From Haberlea rhodopensis (Eukaryota; Streptophyta; Magnoliopsida; Lamiales; Gesneriaceae): 64,000 nt of DNA. The position numbers and the translations under genes are program-made. The notes under the pieces are model-generated. The model had not been told where the DNA came from. It saw only the letters and a program-made list of their open reading frames with translations, and did no database searches. Position 1 is the first letter of the stretch. Every line of letters begins with the position of its first letter. Of this stretch, positions 12,701-22,614 are shown in pieces. Location: positions 1,550,001 through 1,614,000 of the forward strand of contig CAJQUN010000009.1 of assembly GCA_907163345.1 (NCBI GenBank), in the 5' to 3' direction.

Positions 12701-15700
12701 TAACCATTCGTCTGCTTGCTCCCCAGATTCTGTCCCCTCAAACATAGGTGGATGATAACTGCTAAACTGTGCTAAACTCAACTCACCCGGCAATAATAGA
12801 TGTTATGTTGGTGCTTGAGCCATAAGAGGTGGTGCTGGCAAAGGATTTACCTGCCCAGCTGTACTACTAATATTGACTGTGTCCCCAATTTCTTCTCCCT
12901 GTTGTCCTGGTTCTCTAGCTGCCATACTGGAAATTCAATTGTTAAACATATCATTTAACAAGTAGCATCCAGTATTAAATAAATCACATTTTTTGCATCA
13001 CCACACACACATAACTAGTCCATCACATCAATATAACTCCGAGACACACCAATGCATAGACATACTCAAGTAAATATTGACATCCCACACCCATAACACA
13101 ACCCCAAACTCCTAACCATCCCAGACAACTAACCACTGCTCTGATACCAACAAATGTCATCAATATATCGGTATCAATCAATTCTACCCACCTTTAACGA
13201 ATTTCGACCCCGAAATTGAACCAGCAACATATGTAAATAAAACATAAATACGCATACCATCAAAGTAAGTCAGGGTAGAGCTCCCTCATATGTCGCTCCG
13301 TCTCCCAAGTTGCCTCTTCCACACCTCGTCTCTCCCACTGAACTTTTACCATCGGTATTACTTTACTACGAAGTTTTCGTTCTGCTCGATCCAGAATACA
13401 AATAGGGCGTTCAACATAAGATAAATCAGGATCCAACTGTATCTCTAGCGGCTGTAATACATGCGACGGGTCGGGCTCATATTTTCGCAACATAGATACA
13501 TGAAATACATCATGAATACCAGATAAAGATGGAGGTAGAGCTAATCGATAAGCAACACTACCAACCCGCTGTAATATCTCATACGGACCAACATATCTCG
13601 GTGATAATTTTCCCCGCACACCAAATCGCACTGTTCCACGGAAAGGTGACACTTTCAGAAACACATGATCGCCAACCTGAAATTCCAAGGGTCGACGTCG
13701 TTGGTTTGCATATGCAGCCTGTCTGTCCTGAGCTGCTTTCATTCGTTGTTGGATTAATTTAACTTTAGCTTCCATTTCTTGGATCATCTCAGGTCCACCA
13801 ACAGCTGCCCTGTCAGTATCGTCCCAACATAGTGGAGACCGACAACGTCGCCCATACAATGCCTCAAATGGGGCCATCTGAATAGTTGTTTGATAACTGT
13901 TATTCTATGCAAACTCTACCAGTGGTATTGATTCAGACGAAGTAGTTTCAAAATCCATAACATATGCACGTAACATATCCTCTAAAGTCTGTATGGTACG
14001 CTCAGTTTGGCCGTCAGTCTGTGGATGATATGATGTACTCAATCTCACTTCTGTCCCCATCGCAGTCTGTAATCCCTCCTAGAAATGTGAAGTAAATCTG
14101 GGATCTCGATCAGAAATAATAGATATATGAATACCATGTAATCTCACTATATCCCTGACATACAGCTGTGCCATTTTCACATAAGTATAATGCATACTAT
14201 AGGATATAAAATGAGCAACTTTTGTTAATCGATCAATCACAACCCAAATAGCATCATATCCTGGACCAGTTCTTGGCAAATGGGTCACAAAATCCACCGA
14301 TATATGTTCCCATTTCCAAGTTGGTACTTCCAAACTCCTCAACTCACCTCCTGGTTTTCGTCTTTCAGCTTTTATTTGCTGGCAATTCAGACATTTTCGT
14401 ACAAAATCAGTTACATCTTGTTTCATCCTCTTCCACCAAAATTGTGAACGTAAATCCCTATACATCTTTTTACCACCAGGATGAATAGAATACCTGCTAC
14501 AATGAGCACGTTGTAGCAATCCTTGGCGTAATTCAGGTGGATTAGGAACTACCCATCGATCATGTAATCGCAAACTATCATCATCTGCTATTCTGAAACG
14601 AGACTCCTGCCCCTGTAAAACTAATCTTTTCCACCGCTGAACCTCCTCATCTGTTTATTGCGCTTCACGAATACGTCCAAAAATATCAGGTTCAGCTAAA
14701 AGAGTCGATATCTGAACTGGAGATGTAGATACATCAAAATCATAGCCTAGATGACAATAAGACATCATCAAGGCTGACAAGTGGCCTATATCCTCAGCAG
14801 TGCAACTCACTTTACGACTCAAAGCATCGGCAGTGAGATTGGCTCGACCAGGATGATACTCAATCTCACTATCATAATCCTTTAGCAGATCTAACCACCT
14901 TCTTTGCCTCATATTTAATTCAGTCTGAGTAAACAAGAATTTCAAACTTTTGTGATCAGTAAAGATAGTAAACGAGGTACCATATAAATAGTGTTGCAAA
15001 GATAATGGCTGACAGCTCTAGGTCATGTACTGGATACCTCGTCTCATGAGGTTTCAGTTGTCTCGAGGCATATGCCACTACATGTCGACCTTGCATCAAA
15101 ACACAACCTAAACCCTGTAATGATGCATCAGAATAAACAGCAAACCTTTCATTTTCTTTTGGAATGGTCAACACTGGAGCAGTCGTCAATCGGTGTTTTA
15201 ATTCTTGGAAACTCTGGTCACATGCTTTAGACCACTGAAATTGCACCCCTTTTTGAGTCAATTGTGTCATTGGTTTAGCAATCTTTAAAAATCCCTCGAT
15301 AAATCGACGATAATAACCTGCTAAACCGAGAAAACTTCTAATCTCAGGTACTGAAGTAGGCGCAGACCACCCTACTACTGTGACACAATCAACAACAACA
15401 ACAATAATAATAACACGTCGTTCATTCCAGCGACCCTCGACATCATAATTCATTTAAAGTCATCGATATATCATAATCAACATCAATATAAATATCACTA
15501 CAGATAATTACGTTTATTACAGCTGCCGTTTGCTCTATCTAACTACGTTTTCAATTACTCGTGTCAACATGAAAGTTGTAGCTCTTTCTTTTATCTTCAC
15601 GTGGCCTATTGAATCGCCTAATTTCGACATCATATTAAAAAGTTATGGCTAAAATATTAAATCATATAACAATAAATAATTATTCTAGGCACATTATCCA

Positions 15701-18700
15701 CCGAATAGTCAGTAGGACAACATGCTTACGTAATAATTATCGATTTATCACTTATATGGCTTTTTCAGGCATCACAATAACGCTTTTCTAAAATTAAATT
15801 TATCATTCTTACATTTTTACTGTCAGGACTCCAACTAACAGCATATATGCTGCCTTTATGGCCATTCTCAGAAGACAACTCCCCGACTATTTCTCCCGTT
15901 TTGGCGTCATATAGTGAACCCTTTTTATCAGAGCTTACACTGATAAATTTAGTCCCATCGGGAGAAAAACGAACGCAATTTACAAAGTTTGAGTGCTCCC
16001 TGCAGGCCAAAACAGAAATTTAATAATGTCAAACAGATAATATAACGAAAATGAGGCCCCAAAGTAAAATTGAAAATAAAATCCTAAGCCATATAGAAAC
16101 TAAATTTACCAATCCTTCAATACTTGTTAAAATAACTATTCTATGTCCATTAAACTGTATCACAATGGCATCTCGTTCATGGATCGGTAATCCATTAACA
16201 ATAAGAGACGGCGCCTACCACATGCTTTTATTTGTTGTTTCTGAAAGAATCTGTCCAATCTCCCAGTTACAATACTTACAATACATATTAATAGCCAAAT
16301 TGATGCTTGCTAATCTTACCACTAACTAAGCACCTAAATAAGGATATACATAAATGCAATTGGACCATGATGCTTGCTAATCTTACAACTAACTAAGCAC
16401 CTAAATAAGGATACACATATATACAATTGAATGGAGAATATTGACTTTGACTAATATTCTAACACCCCCGCAGTCGAAACGGGAGGTTTACGTACACTGA
16501 GACTGTCCCGAAAATCTTCGAATAATACCAAAGGAAAACTTCGTAAAAATGTCGGCAATTTGATAACGGGATGGGACGTGGAGGGCCCGCACGTACCCGC
16601 GCGCAACTTTCTCTCGAACAAAGTGAACGTCCATCTCTATATGTTTCGTGCGTTGATGTTTCACCGGATTTCCGGATAGATAAATTGCGCTCACATTATC
16701 ACAATAAAGGTTGCTTTTTGAATCGGGCAATGAAGTTCTAACAATAAATTTCGCAACCAACATGACTCTGAAACGATTTGCGACTCCCCTATATTCGGCC
16801 TCTTGCACTAGAACGTGACAATGTAGCTTGACGTTTGGCAGATCATGAGACCAAATTATCACCAAGAAAGACACAATATTTCGACGTCGATCGTCGCGTA
16901 TCCGGACAGCCACCCCAAGCAGCATCTGTGTACGATATGAGAATGGATGTCGAAGAAGGATAAAGATGGAGACCATGATCGAGCGTCCCATGGATATATC
17001 TCACAATGCGTTTAAGCCCATTCATGTGTTCTACCGTGGATCATGCACTTGTTGTACCTCATATCTTATATCAGGCCGCGTAAACGTAAGATACTGAAGA
17101 GCCCGGCAAGACTGCGATAGTGAGATGGATCCGTGTAAGGCTGACTAGTATTGGCATCAAGCTTAGGTGTGGTGTCAACCGGAGTCGAAGAAGGTTTACA
17201 TGAGGACATTCCGGCTCTTTCAATAATTGCAGCGGCATACTTGCGTTGCGAAAGAAATAGACCACCCTTATGACGTGTGATAACAATACCCAAGAAATAG
17301 CTTAAAGGTCCCAAGTCCTTCATAGCAAATGCCAAACCGAGCATAGATATAATAGACTTGCGGAGAGTATCGGAGGAAGCTGTCAAGATAATATCATCCA
17401 CATATAACAAAATGTAAGCCATATCATTACCGCAACAAAAGATAAAGATGGAGTGATCCGAGAGAATCCAAGGGAAGAAACATAGTACGCAAATCTTTTG
17501 TACCAGGCTTGAGGAGCTTGTTTCAACCCGTACAAAGACTTCTTCAACAGACAAACATGAAAATCCCGGTTCCGAAAACCCAAGGGCTGATGCATGTATA
17601 CTATTTCTTTAAGTTCTCCATGTAAGAACGCATTTTTCACATCAAGCTGGTGAATGGTCCATGCTTTAGAAATAGACAAACTAAGCACAGCTCGTATAGT
17701 CACGGGTTTGACAACCGAACTAAAAGTCTGGCCACAATCAACGCCAACCTGTTGAGTTTTTCCATCACCTACAAGACGGGCTTTATGCCTCTCAAAAGAA
17801 CCATCAGATTTTTCTTTATGAGTGAATATCCACATAGAACGAATTATATTAACACCAGTTGGACGGGGCACCAACTCCCACGTCCTATTATCAATAAGAG
17901 CATTAAATTCATCAGGCATAGCCATCTTCCAATTCGGGTCATCAAGGGCCGACACAGGGTTACGGTAGGGGTGATTTAGTAGTGTTTACATGGAGATTAA
18001 ACTGAATTTTCGGTTTAATTCCGTGTTGACTACGCGTAACTGGACGTGTATTTGGAAGTGGGCTGGGAATTTATTGGAGCAGGCTGGTGTTGGGAATTCG
18101 TGGGCTGTGGACGGGGTCGTGGGCTGGAATGTGGATCCCCAAAAGTTGGGCCTGGAGAGTGAGGAGGTGGGCGAAAAGGAGGACTTGGCGATTGGGCCAA
18201 AGGAGACTGAACGGCTGGCGAGTTTGGGTCCGGGTACTGGGCTGGAGGAGGCTGGAGCGGCTGGGTCCAATGGGCAATCATATATGGAGTTGGGTTAGAA
18301 TCCAGGAACTCATAGGAATGAGTAGGAGCTGAATCCACGAATAGGAATCGAATGACCGTTACCAACAAGAATTCCAGTATTATTGCTCGAATTGAAATAG
18401 GACGTGAGATTACCTGACGCAGATGTCATGTGGGATGTGGCACCGGTGTCCATGTACCAATTTGCGTCGGGCGGATTAAGTCCAAGAGTATGCATTGCGC
18501 TCTTGATATGAGAAGGTGAGCTGGCGGCTGAGTATGCCTGGTGAGGCCTGGGTCCAAGAATACCAGAGTGCTGCCTTGCTGGATTAAAATTGGCCTGGCC
18601 CAATTTGGAGAAATAGAAGGGTATGGAGTAGGTGGTATGGCCCAAGGCCAATTCCATCCCCACTGATGTTGTGCACCAGAGCCGCTTTTCCAGGGAGGAT

Positions 18701-21365
18701 GCGCCATGGTGGAGGCGGGCCGGAGGATGGCGGTCCACCACCGCAACCCCCTGAATTTAAACCACTGCCGCGGCAGCCTCCTTTCCCACTGTTTCGACCG
18801 CCAGAATTGCTACCCCGAGTTTTCCCTTTATTCCGATTTTGGCCCTTTCCACCATTGTTATGAGCGTTGGAGGATGAGTTGTCGGAAAAAGTTTCCGACT
18901 CGGTGTTATCACAAGCAACCATGGACGCGCCCGTAGTAGAAGCTTTCTTATTCAACTCGGCCTCTTCAAGAGTGACCATTGACCAAGCTTGATAGAAAGG
19001 AGGCAGAGGATTGCTTTGACGGATCAACGTCCTCCATTGTAGGCGTCGGCGAGGCCTGCAACCAATTGAAGAACCAGGCATTCATTAGTGACCGGCGCTC
19101 CGACATTTTTGAGTTGATCGGAGAGCTCCTTGAGGCGTTGGCAATAAGCGGACGCCGTGGGGAAATCCTCCATGTTCGTGCGAGAAAAATCTTGCTCAAG
19201 AGTGGCGGTACGTGAATTTTTATTGTCCTCGGATATGTCACGCAGTCTATTCCAAGCTTACGTGACCGTACAATCTGGTTCGAGAATGGTGTGAATGAGA
19301 TCGGTGGAAATCATGGCGTAAATCCACCCAAGCACCGTAGCATCGAGAGTTGCCCATAACTCAATCTCATCATCGGTGGTAGGCACCTTCTCCTTGCCTT
19401 TTGGACACGATGTGATTTAGCGTGAACCTTAAACAATTCCGCCCACGAACTGTATTGAACATTCTCGAGAGTAATGGAAATGTTATTTTTGATATTGGAA
19501 ATGGCAAGAGCCGGATGAAAAGATGATTTGGAGGAGATCATTATTCGTCGAAGACGAAACAGGGGTAGACGATATCTAGAGATGAAGCAGCGGAAGAGAA
19601 GAGAATAGTTTGGAAAGAATTGCCTTAAGCTTTGATACCATGAAAGAATTTGTCCAATATCCCAATTACAATACTTACAATCCATATTAATAACCAAACT
19701 AACCATGATGCTTGCTAATCTTACCACTAACTGAGCGCCTAAATAAGGATATACATAAATACAATTGAACCATGATACTTGTTAATCTTACCACTAACTA
19801 AGCACCTAAATAAGGATATACATAAATACAATTGAATGGAGAATATTGGCTTTGACTAATATTCTAACCGTTTCCATGTTTCAGGTTTAGAAAGTCTTTG
19901 AATTTCAATAATCAGCTTTCTTTCTGGAACTTTAATTGTGATAAGGGAGCAAATCCCGGTCTCATGTACATATAGGAAGGAGAGGAACTAATTTGTCACA
20001 TGAATGTAGGAACGGGAGGGGGTATAATGAATTATGGGATAAGATCTGTTCAAGGTGTGGTACACATAGCTGAACACATGGTTAGGCAGGTGATTACAGT
20101 ACGGATTATGAATCTCATGCAGCAGGTTGCTGAGAAATTGAGTATGCACAGGGTTGCCAACTTGTAAAGCCATATGGTTGGAACCTTTGGGAATGGGAGG
20201 CAGATTTTATAGAAATCAGCAACAAACCCCACATTAAATCCGCAACTTGCTCTTACCCAAGAGCAGTTCTTTGAAGTTTAACAGGATTAGGCAAAGGAAA
20301 GTCGAGCCCCAGTGTAACTTTCACGAATGGAAACTAGAGAAAGTAATCTTACATCTTATAATAAGATAAGAAATGAAATTTGCATATGTTGCTAACAAGA
20401 AAGATAGTGGACGGAGTGACGTATTTCAATGTAATATGCTAGTTGATCTATTAGGTTATGAATTCAATGTATATGAGATTCAAAGGGCAATGATGGCTAT
20501 GGTGGAGGATATGAAGCTACTGAACAACTAGGTAAGGCAGCATCATATGGATAAATAGAAATCAAAGAAATACGGATATAAAATCATGTTCAAAGTTTTG
20601 TTTTTTTTTTTTTTTAATTTCAGAAAGATAGTGAACATGCTTGGTTCTAAATTCTAATTCAGTGATATAACAGTAGTGAGAAACCTACCTGTGCGATAGC
20701 TTGAACTTAAATGGAGGCCCCTCATAAAAGTTAACCAAAAAATCCTCTCCACAAGTCACAATCCGGAAAGGTCTTGTTGGCTTAAATGTGCAACTTAAAA
20801 CTCTTCTTGAATGCCCATCAAATTCACCAACATTGGTTCCTGAGTCCCACCTGAGTATAAACGCTTTAATCGGAGTTTTCAATACAAAGATGTTCCGCAA
20901 ATTCAGATAAAGTCAAAGTAACCAATATTGTGTACAGACAAAAGACACGTAGTGTAACAGCGTGGAAGCTCACATGAAAGCGCGAACAAAGGACTTGCCC
21001 TTGCCTTCACCAGAAGCTACAATACGCTGACCATCGGGTGACCATTGAAGATCATCGATTCGGCCAGAAAGCACCCTGAATTCCTTCTTTAAAACGAATT
21101 CATTGCGGGAACCCCAGATCCGCACCACCCCCGACACGTCCGCTGACGCGATCCACTCGCCGTTTGGGGAGTACCTGGCAACTGTCGCTGGGTACGCGTG
21201 TTCCCCGTACACCTGCACCTCCAGTGGACGATCCAGATATCGAATGATGACGGATCGTCCATTGCAGTAGAGGATGGAGTTGGCTTTCGGGTCGCCCGAG
21301 ATTAGGATGCCCCGTCCCCTCTCCGTCGACGGCGCACACGCGTAAGTTTCTGCTAACTGTGCCAT
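5790..21365 (-). CDS. AIP1: Actin-interacting protein 1 (WD40, AIP1/WDR1)
   Basis: Cytosolic WD-repeat protein that works with ADF/cofilin to sever and disassemble actin filaments; plants need it for cell expansion and tip growth. Six minus-strand exons in coding order: 21365-20974, 20850-20689, 15999-15813, 9213-8791, 7869-7462, 6047-5790. Donors and acceptors are GT-AG, every phase joins, and the sum is 1830 nt = 609 aa, the usual plant AIP1 length. Recognisable blocks: ACAPSTERGRGILISGDPKA near the N-terminus, ARYSPNGEWIASADVSGVVR in exon 1, EFDGHSRRVLSC in exon 2, DGTKFISVSSDKKG in exon 3, HARTARIN-type and VDKPASSRIT segments in exons 5-6. Many WD/GH dipeptides fit the two seven-bladed propellers known for the family. 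Introns 2 (about 4.7 kb) and 3 (about 6.6 kb) are inflated by LTR elements and intron 5 by a SINE, while the coding frame is undamaged. Several read-through fragments look like small separate ORFs but are exons of this one gene. Confidence 0.94.
6547..6725 (-). mobile_element. Au-type SINE in AIP1 intron 5
   Basis: Read on the minus strand, the element begins at 6725 with GGGGTGAGCCTTGGCG, followed by an RNA polymerase III A-box-like TGGCGTAACGG and a B-box-like GGTTTGAGTC after the phrase GTGACCTGAAGGTCACGG. This is the layout I know from plant Au SINEs. It is flanked by a 20-bp target duplication beginning GCATTCCTTG (6527-6546 and 6726-6745) with one mismatch, which fixes both ends. It has no coding capacity and moves with LINE machinery. 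It lies between AIP1 exons 5 and 6 in the same orientation as the gene. Confidence 0.85.
9659..9752. repeat. Compound microsatellite (AC)n(AG)n in AIP1 intron 3
   Basis: Imperfect ACGC/AC repeats from about 9659 run into an unbroken AG tract of about 26 units ending at 9752. The long pure tract should be length-polymorphic. It produces a spurious RTRTHTHTERERER open frame on the plus strand. Confidence 0.95.
10409..11060 (-). repeat. LTR-derived left flank of the gypsy composite
   Basis: Non-coding and typical of a gypsy LTR, starting TGTGGCGCCCC directly after the ATAAC duplication. Near its inner edge a roughly 30-bp phrase containing ATCGATATAGTGGCAACACC occurs twice (about 10987 and 11060). 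The second copy runs into the RT coding remnant, so the exact boundary is blurred by this local duplication. I cannot see the matching second LTR copy at the other end. Confidence 0.6.
11060..12926 (-). pseudogene. Gypsy gag-protease-RT (N-terminal part), broken
   Basis: Starts at the ATG at 12926. One in-frame stop at about 12809 interrupts it, then the frame stays open as a 402-codon gag/protease run (12793-11585) and a following frame to about 11060. Gag shows the retrotransposon capsid phrases EWLERIEHI and FLDRYF and two zinc-knuckle sites. The first is intact (CYRCGGPHLVRDC); the second reads CYEGGGIGHMARQC, where Gly replaces the second Cys. The protease motif LIDTGASPSF is present. 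RT begins with VAEFADVFPDEIPGFPP, reaches LEKGYIRPS and then stops in LTR-like sequence, so the polymerase catalytic core is absent. It cannot encode an active enzyme. Confidence 0.85.
13133..13200 (-). other. Primer site, 26-bp LTR remnant and polypurine tract joined together
   Basis: On the minus strand, just after the integrase stop, comes a purine-rich tract (AAAGGTGGGTAGAAT, about 13182-13197), then 26 bp that start TG and end CA (13181-13156), then TTTGT and a tRNA-iMet-type primer site TGGTATCAGAGCAGTGG (13149-13133). In a normal element the polypurine tract precedes the 3' LTR and the primer site follows the 5' LTR. Here one tiny TG...CA remnant sits between them, as in a tandem or circular copy whose LTR has collapsed. 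The LTR reading of the 26 bp is inference. Confidence 0.6.
13260..15378 (-). pseudogene. Gypsy RT (C-terminal end)-RNase H-integrase-chromodomain, broken
   Basis: The frame begins in the RT thumb/connection at SAPTSVPEIRSFLGLAGYY, followed by RNase H (YSDASLQGLGCVLMQ, then FTDHKSLKFLF after a frame break near 14999). Integrase follows, with an HHCC zinc region (CLNCQQIKAERR), the core Asp segments VDFVTHLP and ISDRDPRF, the GPY/F-type motif PRYVGPYEILQRVG and a C-terminal chromodomain-like WERRGVEEATWE. Stops or shifts near 15000, 14650 and 13880-14080 split it into four open pieces. The fragment VQWERRGVEEATWETERHMR ties it to the chromovirus (Tekay/Del-like) clade, as does the second gypsy at 51020-59969, whose protein is closely similar. 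Confidence 0.85.
15379..15776 (-). repeat. LTR-derived right flank of the gypsy composite
   Basis: Non-coding stretch starting with a CAA/AAT-rich run and ending GGCATCACA directly before the right ATAAC duplication. It includes the phrase GAAAGTTGTAGCTCTTTCTT, of a kind common in plant gypsy LTRs. Together with 10409-11060 it could form one LTR of about 1.05 kb split by the permuted interior. The inner boundary is approximate. Confidence 0.55.
16242..16464 (-). repeat. Copia LTR (3' copy)
   Basis: Starts TGAAAGAATCTGTCC on the plus strand and ends ATATTCTAACA, i.e. TGTTAGAATATTAG read on the minus strand. It contains two tandem copies of a roughly 70-bp phrase with GATGCTTGCTAATCTTAC and CACCTAAATAAGGATA, also present in the partner LTR. 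Confidence 0.9.
16488..19541 (-). pseudogene. Copia gag-pol pseudogene without integrase core
   Basis: The gag start ATG is at about 19541, with a UBN2-type capsid (YSSWAELFKVHAKSH). A Gly/Asn-rich spacer follows, then the protease motif WYMDTGATSHMT (about 18470). A Pro-rich stretch (about 18300-18000) is the usual linker after integrase, but the integrase zinc finger and DDE core expected before it are absent. RT follows: WIFTHKEKSDGSFERHKARL, QLDVKNAFLHGEL, then YVDDIILTAS (about 17410). RNase H comes next, with SYTDAAWGGCPDTRRSTS and HIEMDVHFVREKV. Frameshifts near 17500, 17040 and 16860 and several in gag disable it. A gag-protease-RT-RNase H order with a precise gap suggests an internal deletion. 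Confidence 0.88.
19641..19869 (-). repeat. Copia LTR (5' copy)
   Basis: Partner of 16242-16464 with scattered mismatches. Its outer base is C where A is expected (CTAAC-C before the GTTTC duplication), a point change in the terminal dinucleotide. The many mismatches against the other LTR indicate an older insertion than the gypsy at 51020. Confidence 0.9.
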
Positions 21366-21971
21366 TGCTGAGTTCCGAGGTTTGATGTTGGAGAGATGCA
21401 GAAGAGATCTTAGGAATAGGAAATTGGTTTCTTGGAAGCCATGTAATGATTCCTTGGAGATGACTCAGGATTGCCATATTAATTTGCTCATTCGAAAATA
21501 TTTTTTTAGCTATTTATGTGATTACTAAGTGAGTATTAAATATTATATTATCAATTATTTTTTATTTATTTTTTATGAGAAATCCATGGCTACTATTGTT
21601 AGGGTGGATACTGAGTAAATTTCGGGTTGACATAGTAGCCTACAAATCACGCTAACCACGTAAACCACAATAGATAAGCCCGGCGCGACAGGTTCAGACC
21701 GAGAAAATCTTAGTAGGGGGAATTGAACTCATGACTTTACGATCCCGAGTTCACCCTGCTCCACCAACTCAAACACCCATTCGAGGGTTATATTATCAAT
21801 TATTTAGTATATATGTGTTAAATTAAATATTTTATCTATTTTAATTTTCCCAAATATTTTTTATATTGTACATTTAATTTGATATTAATCAGTGGTAGAA
21901 ATGTCTTAGTTTCAATGTTTAATCCCAACACAACTTATAATATCTTAATTTTATGTATTTTCTACTACAGT
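21366..21971. promoter_or_regulatory. AIP1 upstream region with an old dispersed repeat
   Basis: Contains the 5' UTR and promoter of AIP1, read on the minus strand. At about 21600-21785 lies a GC-richer stretch (TAAGCCCGGCGCGACAGG...GATCCCGAGTTCACCCTG...CACCAACTC) of a type scattered through plant intergenic DNA, with no coding potential. No clear TATA box can be singled out in the AT-rich DNA at 21480-21590. Confidence 0.45.
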
Positions 21972-21981
21972 TACTCATTTC

Positions 21982-22240
21982 GGGTTTTTTTTAATTATAT
22001 AACCTATATTCTAATAATATTTATAAAAATAACCAGAAATTTTTTTCATAAACTAACGATGTCGCCAACTCCAACAAATAAAAAAATTGTTGTCGCCTTC
22101 TCAAAAGGCGACTACAATAAAAATAATATTAGTGTCGCCTTCTGAGATAGCGACAACAAAAAAATTATTTTTTTATTGTTGTCTCTATCTCAGATGGCGA
22201 CAACATTATCTTTTTAATGAAATTTTTTTATTGGTGTCGC
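21982..22240. repeat. Left TIR and subterminal hairpin array of the MULE
   Basis: The terminal inverted repeat occupies about 21982-22075. Inside it come about four short palindromes built on GTCGCC...GGCGAC, at roughly 22092-22115, 22131-22157 and 22169-22203 plus a half-site near 22236, separated by AT-rich spacers. They match the array at the other end in motif, not in exact sequence. Confidence 0.75.
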
Positions 22241-22271
22241 CATCAAATAAATCCGAAACCCTAGCCCTCCG

Positions 22272-22370
22272 TTTATATACACGCCCTTCGCTCATACAAA
22301 CCAATCGCTTCTTCGAACGGAATTACAGAGCAAAATGCGAGACCTGTCCTTTTGTTCAAAATTATTTAAG
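22272..22370 (+). promoter_or_regulatory. Promoter and leader of the MULE plant-mobile-domain gene
   Basis: TTTATATA at 22272-22279 is a good TATA box, preceded at about 22255 by AAACCCTAG, a telo-box-like motif frequent in plant promoters. A short leader with an upstream ATG (22335) ends in the donor AAG|GTAAGT at 22370/22371. The acceptor TTTCAG at 22613 puts the likely start codon at 22615, so the intron lies in the 5' UTR. A GC-rich patch at 22460-22570 sits inside this intron. Confidence 0.55.
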
Positions 22371-22614
22371 GTAAGTTTTTTATTTTTGTTATTATTTGAT
22401 GTTAGATAAAATATGATGTTGGTATATATTGGGAGTATATTTTTTGTTGGTGTGTTTTTTGGCGATGTGGATGGTGAAAGGTTGGTGACCGCGAGGCGAC
22501 GCCAGAGTGAGGCGGTCGACGGCGGTGGTCGGTGGGCGGCGGCTGTGGACTGCCGGCGGCGAGTGGTTGTAATGTTGAGATTAATGTTGATAATTTTTTG
22601 TATTATATTTCAGG

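Larger units (their letters stand above)
10409..15776 (-). mobile_element. Rearranged Ty3/gypsy composite inside AIP1 intron 3
   Basis: A 5368-bp insertion bounded by the 5-bp direct repeat ATAAC (10404-10408 and 15777-15781). The outer ends are LTR-like: TGTGGCGCCCC... at 10409 and ...GGCATCACA at 15776. Between LTR-like flanks that do not visibly match each other lie two halves of a gypsy interior in the wrong order. On the minus strand one meets first the C-terminal end of RT, RNase H and integrase (15378-13260), then primer site, gag, protease and the N-terminal end of RT (13149 to about 11060). The normal order is gag-PR-RT-RH-INT. The RT core between the halves is missing. The element lies in the same transcriptional orientation as AIP1. 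Confidence 0.85.
16242..19869 (-). mobile_element. Ty1/copia element lacking integrase, in AIP1 intron 2
   Basis: A 3628-bp element with short LTRs (16242-16464, 19641-19869) and the target duplication GTTTC (16237-16241, 19870-19874). On the minus strand the 5' LTR is followed directly by the primer site TGGTATCAAAGC (19640-19629). A G-rich polypurine tract lies beside the other LTR at about 16465. It is about 1.3 kb shorter than a full copia element because the integrase core is gone. The coding direction equals that of AIP1. Confidence 0.9.

Noticed and set aside
13133..13149. tRNA gene fragment (TGGTATCAGAGC), also at 57890-57906 and 19629-19640
   Set aside because: These are primer binding sites next to LTR ends; no cloverleaf surrounds them.
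17990..18368. Pro-rich and Trp/Gly-rich ORFs on both strands
   Set aside because: Shadows of the copia Pro-rich linker region.
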